Shown in pieces: positions 1 through 12,601 of a stretch of 64,000 nt of DNA. Where the stretch lies: assembly GCA_043228905.1 (NCBI GenBank), contig JBHGNT010000020.1:868001-932000 (forward strand), written 5' to 3'. This stretch comes from Azolla caroliniana. Lineage: Eukaryota; Polypodiophyta. Below the pieces are notes generated by a model that had not been told where the DNA came from, ran no database searches, and was given only the letters and a program-made list of their open reading frames with translations. The position numbers were made by a program, and so were the translations under genes. The stretch's first letter is position 1. Each line of letters begins with the position of its first letter.

Positions 1-991
1 TTGGCATGCTTCGCATACTCAGTCGACTCATTTCGACTTGAATGTCGGAAGTCTAATGACGACTCCCTTGGTTTGCATCGCTCGAAGCCATTGGAGGTTT
101 ATGTGGCCGATTCTCTTGTGCCACAACTCGATGCTTGTCTCGGTTTTGAGACCTTTAGCGTACATTGCTGATTTCACCTTGTTCGAATTGAAGATGAACA
201 TTTGACCATCTCTCCGCCCCTTAGCTATGAGTCGGCCATCTTTCTCGATGAAGCATCCTTCTTTGTTGAAGCGAACTTCCATTCATTGCTCCACGATTTG
301 GCCTACCGAGACCAAATTATTCGTTATCATGGGCACATGCAAGACATTCTTGATGCAATTGTTCTTGCCATCGTTCCCGAATGGAACATTGCTGATGTGT
401 CGAATGGGATGCGTGGTGTCAGCTCCTGTGTCTATGTAGCCGGGTCGATCCGGTGTATGCAAGTCATTGAACCACTCTTTGTGGGATTTCATGTGATGTG
501 AGGCACCGGAATCGACGAACCACACGTCTTCCGAATTGGAGGTGCTTGCAGAGTCGGAGGCCGTCATAGAGTTCGCTCTATGCCTCATTACGAATAGTCC
601 GCCGTAGTCGTCGTATTCGGACTTGGTGGCGTAGTTTGTGAGTTGTTGACTTGTTGAAGGCGACACACATCTCCTTTTCCTACACTCCGCCTCGTAGTGG
701 CCGATTTTGCCGCAATAATTGCAAGTTGCAGGCCTCGTTTGCCGGCCATGTTTGGCGTGGAAGCTCCCCCTTCTTCTGAAGATTCCTCGATGACTTCCGT
801 GAAGGTTTGAGTTCCCTTCATGTGATAAGTCCAATTGACCTCTTCTACCACCACGACCTCGTCCTCGACCACCGTCCGAATTCGAGAAGAACATTTGTCC
901 TTCCGAATTCGAGAAGAACATTGATTGGAGGTTGAAGAATGAAGGAGGGTTTTCTCTCGCCAAGATTGCTGTTCATAATGGATCGAATCGT
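1..991 (-). mobile_element. Ty1/copia retrotransposon fragment (gag-PR-preintegrase)
   Basis: This is an internal piece of a copia element that runs off the left window edge. On the minus strand it encodes the end of Gag, the aspartic protease and the start of the GAG-preintegrase domain. No LTR is visible. Its right end (about 991) joins the array inside the anticodon region of a tRNA-Gly copy. The same family recurs at 26090-27087 and 32858-34124, where the gag sequence ending near 'gccaagattg' is alignable. It is a defective relic. Confidence 0.85.
28..963 (-). pseudogene. copia gag-protease-preintegrase pseudogene
   Basis: Two same-frame minus-strand open stretches (963 down to 283, then 282 down to 28) are separated by a TGA at 283-285, with another TGA at 28-30. 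The visible domains, in order, are: an RGRGRGG basic stretch; a CX2CX4HX4C zinc knuckle (CNYCGKIGHYEAEC) of nucleocapsid type; the protease active site DSGAS; and the GAG-preintegrase signature LWHKRIGHIN. The normal copia order gag-PR-IN is kept, but integrase and RT lie beyond the window edge. The internal stops make it non-coding today. Confidence 0.85.
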
Positions 992-1029
992 CCAAGCAAT
1001 AAACCCGAGTTCAACTCTCGATAAGCGCA
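991..1029 (+). pseudogene. tRNA-Gly fragment, 3' half
   Basis: Only the sequence from the anticodon TCC onward is present. The 5' half is replaced by the copia fragment. The T-stem is CCGAG/CTCGA and the acceptor 3' strand is TAAGCGC. Confidence 0.7.
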
Positions 1030-1801
1030 CACCATGTTATTTCAACCATAACCTACGATCGGAAAGAGAAATCCAATCAATTCCCTTTGACAATGTCACA
1101 TTGTTCAAGAGTTTTAGTAACAGAGTCTAAAAACTCTCCAACAAATTCAATTCCTATAAATATTTGGTCAAAAAACAGTTTCTCGAAACTAGTTTCGTTT
1201 TTATCTTATAAGTATGTTAGGGTCAACTTTTGCTCGCTCAGATAAAAAATGGTAAAGATTAAGGACTCAGGTTCAGATGAGATATCTATGCCCTTGTACC
1301 CCTACAATTAGGATATTTATCTAGAAAGCAATAGGCCAGGCTTCGACATTCCGCAAGCGCTTTTCCTGGAAAGCAATAAACTAGCTTCATATGAGATATC
1401 TATGCCCCTATATCCCTACAGTTAGGATATTTTTCTGGAAAGCAATAGACCAAGCTTCGACATTCTGCAAGCGCATGCTATGTGCTTTAGAGCAGTACTT
1501 CAATTGGACAAGAAATATATATACGATTCGATTCAAGAATATGACATTGTTGGATGAGTTTCATAACTAGATTGTAAGAACACGTGAACAAATTGAATTA
1601 ATCTGATGTTTAGCTCAAACAAGGTGTTTTTGTGTACTTGTTTCATTTGTATGCTAGAAGAAAGTAAGGCTGACTATTCGTTCGCTAAGGTAACAATTGG
1701 TAAAGGTTCAGGATTCACATTGATATGCTACTGTTCCACAATAATTTTATCTTGTATATTTTTTGTTTGTGATAAAATTCCCTTGTAAGTAGGCTCAGAT
1801 T

Positions 1802-1873
1802 GCGCTTGTAGTCCAACAGTCAGGATAATTGCCTTCCATGCAATAGATCCGAGTTCAACTCTCGGCAAGCACA
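1802..1873 (+). tRNA. tRNA-Gly(UCC)-like, diverged
   Basis: 72 nt. Anticodon TCC in loop CTTCCAT, stem ATTGC/GCAAT. Intact T-arm CCGAG/CTCGG with loop TTCAACT. The acceptor 3' strand is CAAGCAC, giving one C-A mismatch against GCGCTTG. The D-loop is altered (AACAGTCA). Probably a decayed copy. Confidence 0.65.
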
Positions 1874-2427
1874 CACCATGTTATTTACACCACTACTTAA
1901 GATGCAAAAGAGAAAACTTTACAATTCCCTTCGACAATGTGACATTGCTCGAGAGTTTCATTAGGGGAGTGTAAAAAGTCTCCAACAAATTGAATTCCGA
2001 TAAATCTTTCGTCAAACAATCGTTTCTCTAAACTAGTTTCGTTTGTATCTTATAAGAACGTTACGGTCACCTCTTGCTCGCTCACATAAGAAATGGTAAA
2101 GATTAAGGACTTAGGTTGATATGAGATATTTGTGAGCCTGTAGCCCTACATTTAGGATATTTTTCTTGAAAGCAATAGACCACGTTTCATAACTAGATTC
2201 TAAGAACACGGGAACAAATTGAATTAATCAGATGTTTAGCTCAAACAAGTTGTTTTTAAGGACTTGTTTTATTTGTATGCTAGAAGAAAGTAAGGCTCAC
2301 TATTTGTTCGCTCAGGTAACAATTGGTAAAGGTTAAGGACTCACATTGATATGCAAGTACTCTAGAATACTTTTATCTCGTATATTTTTTGTTTGTGATG
2401 AAATTCTATTGGAAGTAGGCTCAAATT

Positions 2428-2499
2428 ATGGTTGTAGTCCAACGGTTTGGATAATTGCCTTCCAAGCAATAAACTCGAGTTCAACTCTCGGCAACTGCA
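2428..2499 (+). pseudogene. tRNA-Gly(UCC)-like, acceptor stem degraded
   Basis: 72 nt, anticodon TCC. The acceptor is ATGGTTG/CAACTGC: a C-to-G change at position 4 is matched by G-to-C at the partner (still paired), but position 1 is mismatched and two pairs are G-U. The paralogue at 35782 carries the same state, so the double change predates the segmental duplication. Confidence 0.6.
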
Positions 2500-3117
2500 C
2501 ACTATGTTCTTTCAACCACTTCTTACTATCGAAAAGAGAAATCTATTTGATTCCCTTCAACAATTTCACGTTGTTGGAGAGTTTCATGTGCAGAGTTTAA
2601 AAGTTCTCCAAGAAATTGAATTCTTATAAATATTTGGTCATAAAACGGTTTCTCTAAACTAGGTTTGTTTTTATCTTATAAGAATGTTTGGGTCACCCTT
2701 TGCTCGCTCTCAATAAAAAAGGTAAAGATTAAGGACTCAGGTTCGCATGAGATATTTGTGCGTATGTAGGCCTAATTTTAGGATATTTTTCTTCAAAGCA
2801 ATTGACCACGTTTGAACATTCCGCAAGCGCACGTTATGTGCTTTAGAGCTGTACTTCAATTGGACATGCAAAATCTATACGATTTGATTTGAGAATATAA
2901 CGTTGTTGGACGAGATTCATAACTAGATTGCAAGAACACGGGAATAGATTGAATTAATCTTATGTTTAAGTCAAACAAGTTGTTTTTGTGGACGTGTTTC
3001 ATTTGTATGCTAGAAGAAAGTAAGGCTCACTGTTCCTTCGCTCAAGTAACAATTGGTAAAGGTTAAGGAATCACATTGATATGCATCTACTCCACAATAA
3101 TTTTATCTTGTATATTT

Positions 3118-3563
3118 TGTTAATCCTTAGGGTTGGACAACAGCCTAACACAGCGTGTCCACTTAAGACACTTCACCAAAGGGTGTTACAACGAGATAAC
3201 TTACGACACAACGCTTAATTGGACCTTAATCAGTTACTTAGCAATACATCATTAACACGTGTAAGATATACAATAAGCATAGAATGGTGAGCAATACTCA
3301 ATGATTAAACAAAAGGTTTATATTACTCTTTGTTAATGACTACATTGTAACCGGGCCTTTATATAGGTCACCGGTGCGAAGTACAAAATGGTGCCAACCG
3401 TCACCTATTCGGGATCGGTCCGGATCTGGATCGGCATACCGATTCCGGTCCGTCCGTCCACATCTTCTCATATATTAATATATATATTAAGACTAGTAAT
3501 TTCAATAGATTCCCAAATAACAATTCCCCTTTTCACACCATGGTCTTTGCCGGCCGGGTAACA
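3118..3563 (-). repeat. Ty3/gypsy 3' LTR (left)
   Basis: 446 bp. It begins TGTTAATCC and ends GGGTAACA on the plus strand. A TATA-like box (minus TATATAAA) is at 3358-3365. It matches the right LTR apart from scattered substitutions and two internal duplications found only in the right copy. Confidence 0.85.
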
Positions 3564-3615
3564 CATGGCACGCCCGTGGGACAATACCTTGTACGTCGAA
3601 TCCCACACCGGCCCC

Positions 3616-6588
3616 TTACTCTTCATTCAAGATATCCAGGATGCTTTGGTCCAGGGTCTCCAGTGGCTCGACGGGAATTTGTTGTTGTTGCTGTGGTGGT
3701 TGCTGATGTGGCTCCGGCTGTGACTCCGATTGTTGCTCTGGCACCGGCGTTTCCTTCGTTGTTTCCTCCGTCAGAGTTGTCTCTGGTTGACTTACCCCGG
3801 CCTGGTCTCCGGCTAGTCCTTGTACCGGCAAAGGTTCCTCATCACTGAGGTTGATCGTTGCCGCCTGCCTTGCTTTTTCTTCCCTAAGCCGGGACCGCTC
3901 ATAGCTCTCAAACTGGATTTGAGCATCCATCCGATCGTTGTCCAGTTGAGCTATGAGTTGCCAGACCTGCACCAATTGCTCATTCGCCAGAGCTGTGAAA
4001 TCTTCTGCCAACTCATCCTTTATGGCGGTGAAGTCCTCCGATGCGAGCATGTAACATTTGTCACCTTCCTTCCGCCGGTTTTCGGCGTCCGCCCTGAGCA
4101 ACTAGAGTTCAGCCGTATTCTGCGCCTATTTCATCAACCACCGCACAGAGCTCTCGTCAATCAAGCGTTTGGTCTTGTTTAGCCATGCCTGGAGGATGCA
4201 CTGGATCCGTTCCATTCCCATCTGTGATTTGTTCTCCGCGGCTTGTCGCTCCTCTTTCAATTGCTTGATGATTCTGACCGTGTCCGCCTCCTCCTCCTCT
4301 TTCAATTGCTTGATGATTCCTCCTCTTTCGTCGGCGAGTGCCGTCATGGCCCGATCAACTTCCTGCCGGAGCTCGGCCATCCTTTCCTGCTGTTGCTTAT
4401 GCTCTGTGTCCAAGATCTTAAAGTTCCGGTGCAGGTGGTCGAAGTCCTCTGTCTTCTGCTTCAGCCTCTGGTTGATTTGCAGGCGAGTGCGGTCTTCCCA
4501 GTCCTTTTGTTGACGGAGTTCTTCTTTCAGCCTTTTGATTTCCGTTTCCGCCATCCGTCGCAGCTTGTCCTTCTCCTGCGACAATTTTTCTTTTTCCTCC
4601 TTTAGCCAATCGTAAGCTTGATGCCCTTTCCGCAGATTTTCTTCTGCCCGACGGAGGTTTTCAGCAGTCTTCTTAAACTCCTCTTCTGCCGCTTTCTTCA
4701 AATCCCGTTCGCGGCTCCGTAGTGCTTCTTGTGCGGCAAGTTCGTCCCTTAATTCGGCAAGCTCTTGGGCTTGCGCCACATCTTTCTCCGGGACAGTTTC
4801 TGTCTCCGGGGTCTTATTCGTATGCACAGGCGTGGTTGTTTCTTTATTCTGTACATCCACCGGAGTCACCAATGCTTGGATCTGTGTTGCGGTTAAGGCC
4901 ATTTTGGCCATGTCTTCTATGACCCGATCCAAGTCTTGTTCAAGGCACCGGATCCTTGACCGGGCCGTCTCTAGTTCATCGGTTGTGACTAGCAACTGTT
5001 CCATCTACGCTCGTTCTTCCGTCTCTACATACAGTATCACTTCGGCAACCTGCTCTCCTATCCACCGGAGCCATTGGCTACCGGTGCCTTGTTGTTGTGT
5101 CTGCACAGAGGGTTGGCTGATGGGTTCACTTGCCAGTGGCCGGTCTCGCCTAACTGCGTCGACCTGCAAATCCGGCTCTGCTTGCTGACCAGTTTGCCGT
5201 TCAGGTTCCGGTTGTGTTTCGGCTGGCCGCTCTTGTTCTACTTGTTCTTGGCCGGCTGAGGAAGGTGGCACATGCCTTACCGGCGCTTGCGTTTCGGGGC
5301 TTGCTGGTATTACCTATTGTGTAGGGGCTTCTGAGACCGGCCCCATCCGAACCGGTTCCGGCTCCTCCCTTGGAGTGGGATTCTCAGTGTGGGGTAAAGG
5401 CGTTCCATCCCTCTGTGGGTCCGAACGCTTCCTGGCTGATTCTGGGGTGCTCGTCGTCGGCCGCCGCTGGAGGTGATCCGTAGGTTCTTCCTCCGTTTCC
5501 CCCTCCTGAGTCCCGGCATTCATTCTTGCCGTCAGGGTGTCCGTTTCTTGCTGCATCGGTCTGCGGAGTGTGCCCTTCAGGGGCCGTGCCGGTGTCTCCT
5601 CCTGCGTGTCCGTCGGCTGCTTCCGGATGGCGTGCTCCTTCGCTGCCTGCTCCGTGTCGGCTGTCTTCCCCTTAGTGGTCTTGGTGGCCAACAACTGCTG
5701 TCGTTTTGAAGCAGCTTTCGGGGTGCCGTCCGTTGCTCTTCCCCGCTTCTTGGTCTGGACGGGCTCGACAGGTGGCGCCAATAGGGTGAGCCATTGTGCC
5801 ACTGCATGCCATATTTTCCGGCCTTCTTTGGCTTCCTTACCTCTTACGGTGTCAATAGCCGCACACAATCCATCGACGATCAGCACCGGCCAATCCACCT
5901 TGACCCCTTTGTATGTTGCGATGATCAAGCCTGCTCGGTTCTGAGGCATGACGGGGGGTCGAGGGTATACGTGGCCGAACTCATGGAGTACACGAGCAAT
6001 TTCTCGGAATAACATATCTTCTCCGCCCTGTGTCCTGTAGCCCTTGCTGGCTAGAGAATACTCGCCGAAGTATTTGATGAGCCGTTCAGAGGTAGGGTTG
6101 TAAGTAGTATAGATGCCCTCCTTCGGAAGGCCTGTTAGTGCACGAATCGCTTCCTCCGTGATCAGCTCGGTGTCAATTTCTTTGATGATCTTGTCAGCTT
6201 CTCTGTGTGGTGGTGCTTCCATGATTGTGAGGAACCCCTCCAATCCATGTTGTCGTAGCCATTTCTTGGCGGCCTTAGAGAGAGTCTGGCAGTCCATGTC
6301 TGCGTCGAGGTCGGACAGCGTTGGTGAGGGCTGTGTATGAGGAAGCTCTATGTGAGGAGGCTCTGTGTGAGGAAGCTCTATGTGTGTTGGCTCTCTTCTG
6401 ATGATCTTCAAGCGCCTGTGTGCGTTTGTGCTCCTTGGTTCACGAAAGAAGAAGGTCTCGATGCGGGGGGGGGGGGGGGAGGGGGTTTCTCTCTGCATCT
6501 TGGCGCCTTTTTCGAGCCTACGCATGTGCAGGTCGTGTACTATAATAGCATTACGTGCCATGTGGCGGTGGTTTAATGCCCTATTCAT
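3616..6588 (-). pseudogene. Additional ORF of the gypsy element (coiled-coil protein)
   Basis: A single minus-strand frame of about 990 codons, downstream of pol in the position env occupies in other elements. It is broken by four TAG codons (5314, 5005, 4126, 4102) with no frame change. The N-terminal about 280 residues form a compact, alpha-helical-looking region (around KWLRQHGLEGFLTIMEA and HEFGHVYPRPPVM) that resembles the 'plant transposon protein' domains found in some gypsy ORFs; that assignment is tentative. The middle is rich in K, P, T and E. The C-terminal third is a long charged heptad-like coiled coil (EELRQQKDWEDRTRLQ region). No signal peptide or transmembrane segment was seen, which argues against a true envelope. 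Start M at 6588; natural stop at 3616. A 15-G run at 6465-6479 encodes a proline run. Confidence 0.7.
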
Positions 6589-6719
6589 AGCTCCCTCATA
6601 CCTTTTCGAAGTGCCTCTTTACTCCTCGTTTGCATGGCTGTTCCCACCACTCCTTTGCATGATTTCTTTGATTCGTTTGGAAATTTTTTTTATTTTTATT
6701 TTTAATATCAATTGTTAGG

Positions 6720-9700
6720 TTAATTTTCCTCCGGTCCTATCAGACCCTTACCCAAATGAGGAATCTTGCCGGCCTCGTGACGGTTTGCCGTCCTCTTATC
6801 CAACCCGTCTGCTGGCTCTTTGTCCCCCTTACCGGCTTCATTGTTGCCGATTGCTAATCGGGTTGCCGTTGTTTCCGGTATGCCAGTATCTGGTTCGGCA
6901 TCGGCCTTTCCTTGTTCAAATGGGTTCCTCAGCATGGGTCCCTTGTATGGCTTTAGTCGAAATCCGTTGACCCACTTACCGAGGACTTCGCCGGCAAGTG
7001 TCCCTAACTGGTAGGATCCATTGAACTTGCGTGTGATCCAGTACGGTCTGGTCCACCGAAACCGTAGTTTCCCCGACATCTTTCCCATCCAGGTTTGGAA
7101 CACTAGTACCGGCTTGCCGATTCCAAACATCTTTTCATTTCCTTTTCGGTGGCGATCCACAAACGCCTTTCTTCGTCGCTGCTCCAGTTCTAGGTGCATG
7201 ATACTCGCTAGTTGGTGTTCTTCTAGTTCACACAGAGCCGCTAACCGAATTGCCTCCGATTCCTTCTCGTTTAACCGTTCCCTAATCTGAATCCGTAAGC
7301 TCGGAACCTGGAACTCTACCGGCATGACGGCCTCCAACCCGAATGCTAGCCGGAATGGTGTGGTTTGGATGCTTGTTTTGTAGGCTGTTCGGTAAGCCCA
7401 GAGTGCGCTATGCAACTTTGTATCCTAGTCTGTCCGGTTTTCGTTGACGATTTTCTGAAGGATATTCTGTAGCATTTTGTTTGTCGACTCGGCTAACCTG
7501 TTTGCTTGCGGATAGTATGGCGTGCTCCATTTATGCACCACGACATAGAACGACGTCAAGCTTTCCACCACTTGGCCGAGGAAGTGCCCTCCTTGCTCAC
7601 TTATTAGCTCGATCGGGCATCCATACCTGCACTAGATGTATTCATACAAGAATTTCTCCATCGACGCCGCAGTGTTGTCGCGCAAGGCTTTGGCTTCTAC
7701 CCATTTCGTGCAGTAATCCGTAGCTACGATCACATACCGGTTGCCGGTTCTCATTGCCAGTGGTTTGAATGGACCCACAAAATCCAGCCCCCATTTCTGA
7801 AATGGTTCTAACAGCAGTACCGGCTGGTGCGGCATCCTAGCTTGTTCGGTTGGCTGGCCCATTCGATGACATAGATCACATTCTTTAGCATACCGGACTG
7901 CGTCTTTCAATGTTGTCGGACACCATAGGCCACTTTGCCATATCTTCCTTGCCGTAGCATCTCCAGCGTAGTGGCCTTTCGCGACTCCGCAGTGTGCTTC
8001 TCGTAATATTATATCCTTCTCGTTGCTGCGCACTGCCCGTCGCCATATACCGTCCGCGCCTTTGTGGTATAGCGTGTCCCGTAATAAACAAAAGTGCCGG
8101 CTTTGTATCGCCAGGCGTTTCCTCTCGTCCCGGTTCATCTCCTCCGGAGGCAATCCAGTGCTTAGAAATGGTTGCATATTCGTTAGCCACTTATCTTCTT
8201 GTGCCACCATTTCATCTGTTGCCATTTCCGCGGTGACTCGAAATAGCTCAACATCTGGAAACTCGTCCGGGACTCCATCACCAGTCTCGCCGGAATCTAA
8301 CCGGCTCAAATAGTCTGCTACTGTGTGCTGTGTGCCGGGTCGGTGGAATATTTCAAACTCAAATTCTTGCAACAGTAACGTCCACCGTGCCAACGTACCG
8401 GTTAGTGACGCTTTGGAAACTAAATAGAGGACTGCTGAATGATCTACGTGGAAGGAAAATTTCCTTCCCACCAAATAATGTCTGAATTTTGTCACGCTGT
8501 AGATCATGCCCAAAGCTTCCCTTTCCGTGGTGGAATAATATCGCTCGGCTTGGGATAACTTTCGGCTTGGGATAACTTTTAGCTTGCGTAATATACGGGC
8601 CGGTACCACCTTGGCTCCGTAAGTTGCATCAACGCACTTCCGATTGCAATGTCGGACGCATCCACGAACACATGAAACTCCTTAGCCCAATCCGGGGGTT
8701 GCAGTACCGGCGCTTGCGACAATAGTACTTTGAGTGCCCGGTACGCCTTGTCTTCAGTGTCGGTCCACTGGAACGGTGTTCGGTGTGCCGCAACATGCAG
8801 TGGTGAGCTAGGTTCGCCAGATACTGGAGCATTCGGCTATGCCACCGGATTTGACCTAAGAAACGGCTTAATGCTTTAGCCGTTGTTGGTGCCGGTGCCT
8901 CCAAGATTGCTTTTACTTTGTCCGGGTCCCCGGAAATTCCTTCGTTGCTGACAATGTGTCGTAATAGCGCCCCGCTTGACACTCCGAATACACATTTTGC
9001 CGGATTCAAGCTTAGCCGGTAAGCCCGACATTTCTCTAGACACAGTCGGAGGTGCTGAAAGTGATCTCCTTCCCGGCTATAGACGGCGAAGTCATCTAGA
9101 AACACCTGCATGAATGCCGATATGAACTCTCCGAATATTTCCATGATGATCCTCTGGAACGTTGCCGGCGCTGTTTTTAGTCTGAACATCATTACTACGG
9201 CAACAAACACTCCCCATTCGGTGACGAAAGCCGTTTTCTCTTGGTCATCGGGGTGCATCCGGATCTGGTTGTATCCGTTGAATCCGTCTAAGAAATTGTA
9301 TACCTCATGGCCGGCGACTCCGTCCAAAACTCCATCCGTAAATGGGAGTGGGAATGCATTTGTTACCGTCGCCGCATTAAGCTTACTGTAGTCGACACAA
9401 ACTCTAATTTTGCCATTTTTCTTTGGTACGACTACTATCAGGCTTAGCCATGTAGATTTCTTTACTGGGCGGATAAAGCCAACCCTCAGCAACTTGTCGA
9501 TTTCCTCCTTGACTTTGGCGGCGTAATTTGGATTCATCCGGTATCGCCGCTGTGCTACCGGTTTGGCGTCTTTGCTCAAATGTATTTGATGTTGATATAG
9601 CTGAGGATCGAGCCCTCGCATATCCTCGTAAGACCAGGCAAACACGTCCCGAAATTCTTTGAGAAGTGTAATCATCGCCGTTTTGTTCTCCGGAGTCATT

Positions 9701-12546
9701 TCCTTGGCGATGTGCACCGGTCTCGCCTCTTCCGTAGTTCCTAGATTTACCTCCTCTAGTTGGGATGCTTTAACCCGTTGCGATATGGCCATTTCTCTTT
9801 CTAGCGCCTCCTGTGCTTGCCGTAGCTCCTGGATCACTTCTTTATTTGGTTCCTCGTCGGCTCCATTCGGTTGCAGTATGTATGGTGATACGGCTTCGGC
9901 TACGTCGATTTCGAAGAGAGGTAGGATCTTCGGATTATACTGCAAATATTGATCTACCTCTTCGTCTGCTAATCCGTCCAGCATATTGACGCATTCGGCA
10001 TATAGGGGTGTCAATTCCTTCCTTGTACTCGTCCATGGTTGTGTCGGTACCCGTACTTTTGCTTTTCCCCGCCGGAAGGTGATTATATTCTTCCTCCAGT
10101 TTTGTTTAATGTGCGCCGTTTTCAACCACGGCCGCCCCAACAATAGTGGGTAAGCTCCTTGTGCCTGTAGTTGTAGCACTATTACCGAAATGCGAAATGT
10201 GTGGCCGCCGATCGTTACTTCCAAATCTCGTATCAAGCAGGTCGGTCGCACTGAGCTTGTATCCGCCATCCGCAGCCAGAAGGGGCATGGTTCCCACTCC
10301 TGGATTCCCAAGGTTTTGCACGTTCGGAGGCTAATCACATTGACGCCGGATACTCCATCTATTACTGTTCCGAGTAACTCCTTTCCCTTCACGATGGATG
10401 TGATTGCCGGACTGTTTGTGTCTACTACCGCCGGTCCCTCCTTCGGATTTGAGAAGAATGTTGGAGCTGGTGGTGTTTCTCCTGCCATCATGCCTGTCTT
10501 GAGTCCTTCTATGAATCTGGGCACTAGCTACAGGGGCTGTGCTAATGCCAGCGTGATTTGGCATTCCTGCAATGCCTGCCATGTCGCATTTTCGGGCTGA
10601 CTGCCGCCGGCGAGCTCTTCGGTATTTTGCTTTTGCTACGCAAGCTCTGCCATGTTTCGCGCATTCGCCTTTTCTACCCATTCCGTTGCCTGCTTGCGGA
10701 TGGCCTCTTGCGCCTCCCATTCCGTCGCCTTACCTTTCGATCTTGTGGTTACCTGCTGCAGGTTTGCGACTTCGGCGACTACCATGTTCACCATTGGTCG
10801 TTTATCATAGCTCTTTGCTGGGCATTGATTACTATAATGTCCTTCTTGTCGGCAATAGTAGCAATATGCTTTCCGGGTAGTGCTGGATTCGACGTTGTTT
10901 CCTCCCCCCGATTGGATGCTTGAGGCGCCCTTCTCCGGTTCCTGTAGGTAACCCCTTTTCTTGAAATGGCGTTTCTTTTTGTTCCGATACTCTTGACGGG
11001 GCTGGTCATCATGTCTCCAGTAGGCTTCCCGTTGTTGGTTGTAACCGGGGGATTGGTCCCAATTGTATCTTTCATACCGTCCATTATAATCCCGGTACCG
11101 ATCATATCTATCATACCGGTCATAGTTGTCCCTGTACCGGACATCCTGTGCTGGTCGATATCGCTCTTCTCGCCTCCAACGTTCTTCTTCGTCCTCCTTG
11201 GTACTCCGTGGTTCGATTTGCCGAATTGGTGGTGCTTGGCGATTCAACAAATTGTACTCGCACTGCTCCATTGTGTGGTTCCTGGGATGGCACAGTAGAC
11301 ATTGCGATCGCATGGTACATTCTAGTGCTGAGTGTCCGACATTTAGGCATGTTGTGCATTGAATGGCCTGTCGAAACCGGAGATCCTCATCGGTTGGTAA
11401 CGCTCGTTGGAGTGCTCCCATTGTTAGCCAAGAGCTTGTTTTCTCCATTTCTCTAACCCGGTCGATGACCTACTCGACGGTACTTGTGTGAAAGTCGATG
11501 ACCGTGCATACCGTACGTAGAGGTTCCCGGAGCGCGGCTAAGAATATAGCTCGTGTTTCTTCCTCCGGAGGTGTTCGGGTAAGCTGACTGTGCATCCGTT
11601 GAAAGCGGATGACAAACCGTGGAATGCTCTCCCCAGGGTCCTGCCGGATGGTATAAAATAGGCCCACCATTTCTCTCTGGTCCACCTCCTTTTGAAAGAA
11701 GTGCAAGAATTTAGCTTTCAGGTCCGCAAAGGTGGTGATGGTGCTGGGGTCCTGCGTCCGGTGCCATCTGGCGGCCGGTCCTTCCAATGTCACGCCGAAT
11801 TCGGCTATCTTAGATCGTTCCTCTTCGGTTGTGGTTAACCATTGTGACACATGGTTCGCCTCCCATGTTTGTTGAAAAGTGTGAACATGAGCCTCTGCGT
11901 CCGGGTCATCGCTATACTTGGGGAACTGGAACGACATGTCGTCATCCGGTGTCGGTTTGCGGGCTGGCGGTGTCGGTGGTCTTTCCTGCTCTTCCGTCGG
12001 CGTCGGAGGTCATTGTTGGTCCTCTGTCGGTGTCAGAGGTCTTTGCCGGTCCTCTGTCGGTGTCGCCGGCTCGACTTCCGGTGTCAGAGGTCTTTCTTTG
12101 TCCTCTTCCGCCTCCGTAGGTTGCTCCACGTCTAGTGTCGGAGGTTCCTAGTCTGACAATTCAGGTTTCGGTGTCGGTAATGTATCCGACTCCTCGTCCT
12201 CCGGTCCTCCTGGGGTGTCGTTACTGCTGCGATAGATCGTGTGCACGCTGTAACCCCCTTCTAAATCCGATTCCAGCACCGAAAATGCTTCGGATTCGCC
12301 GTCTCTTCCGGCCAAGGTCTGAAGAAGGGATTCCGGTTCCCGAAGACTTCTTAAGCTGCTTCCTTCGTCCGGGTAGGCATTTTGTTGCAGACGGAGTGAC
12401 TCCTCCGCCACTTTCCGGATAACTTTGGAAAATGATCGATCTGATCGGATTTCTTCGGCTGCTTGCTGGAAAGCCTCTCGCCGCCTTCGCCGTTCAGCAA
12501 GTCTTCGTGCTCTCTCCATAACCGGGTCGTCTGTTGGCCTAGTCAT
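6720..12546 (-). pseudogene. Ty3/gypsy gag-pol polyprotein, degenerate
   Basis: Gag starts at 12546 with M. One frame runs from 12546 to about 8800. It contains an acidic and PTED-repeat N-terminus, a Retrotrans_gag domain (about 11937-11470, WEANHVSQWL...), zinc fingers including CYYCRQEGHYSNQC, a protease region with DGVS where DGGS or DTGA is usual, and RT with FLDD. Near 8806 a 1-nt deletion shifts frame, and a 17-bp tandem duplication near 8560 shifts it again. RNase H and integrase continue to 6720, with the HHCC finger (CDLCHRMG) and a core whose second acidic residue reads E (SEQGG) instead of D. In-frame stops: TAG at 12148, 11470, 10636, 10528, 7632 and 7425, and TGA at 12010. The element is dead; the domain calls are firm. 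Confidence 0.9.
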
Positions 12547-12578
12547 CCATTCCCGCCGCTGTTTACTGCGATTGTGCA

Positions 12579-12594
12579 GGAATCGTGGTCGCCA
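12579..12594 (-). promoter_or_regulatory. Putative primer-binding site of the gypsy element
   Basis: Eight bases inside the right (5') LTR border, the minus strand reads TGGCGACCACGATTCC. It begins with TGG, as expected for complementarity to a tRNA 3' CCA end. The priming tRNA was not identified. Confidence 0.5.
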
Positions 12595-12601
12595 AAAACT
12601 G

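Larger units (their letters stand above)
991..3117 (+). repeat. tRNA-Gly satellite array, block 1
   Basis: Diverged units of the about 0.7-kb tRNA-Gly(UCC) repeat, cut off on the right by the gypsy insertion. It holds one 3' tRNA fragment (991-1029), two full-length A-type copies (1802, 2428) and several decayed B-type copies (about 1288-1362, 1403-1477, 2129-2194, 2757-2831). A local duplication has doubled one B half ('gagatatctatgcccct'). There are no other genes. The paralogous block is 34125-36470. Confidence 0.85.

Noticed and set aside
3616-12150. Amber (TAG) recoding or suppression in the gypsy element
   Set aside because: The intact copia polyprotein and the other relics show no in-frame TAG usage, the gypsy element also has frameshifts and a 17-bp duplication, and CHG deamination explains the stops.
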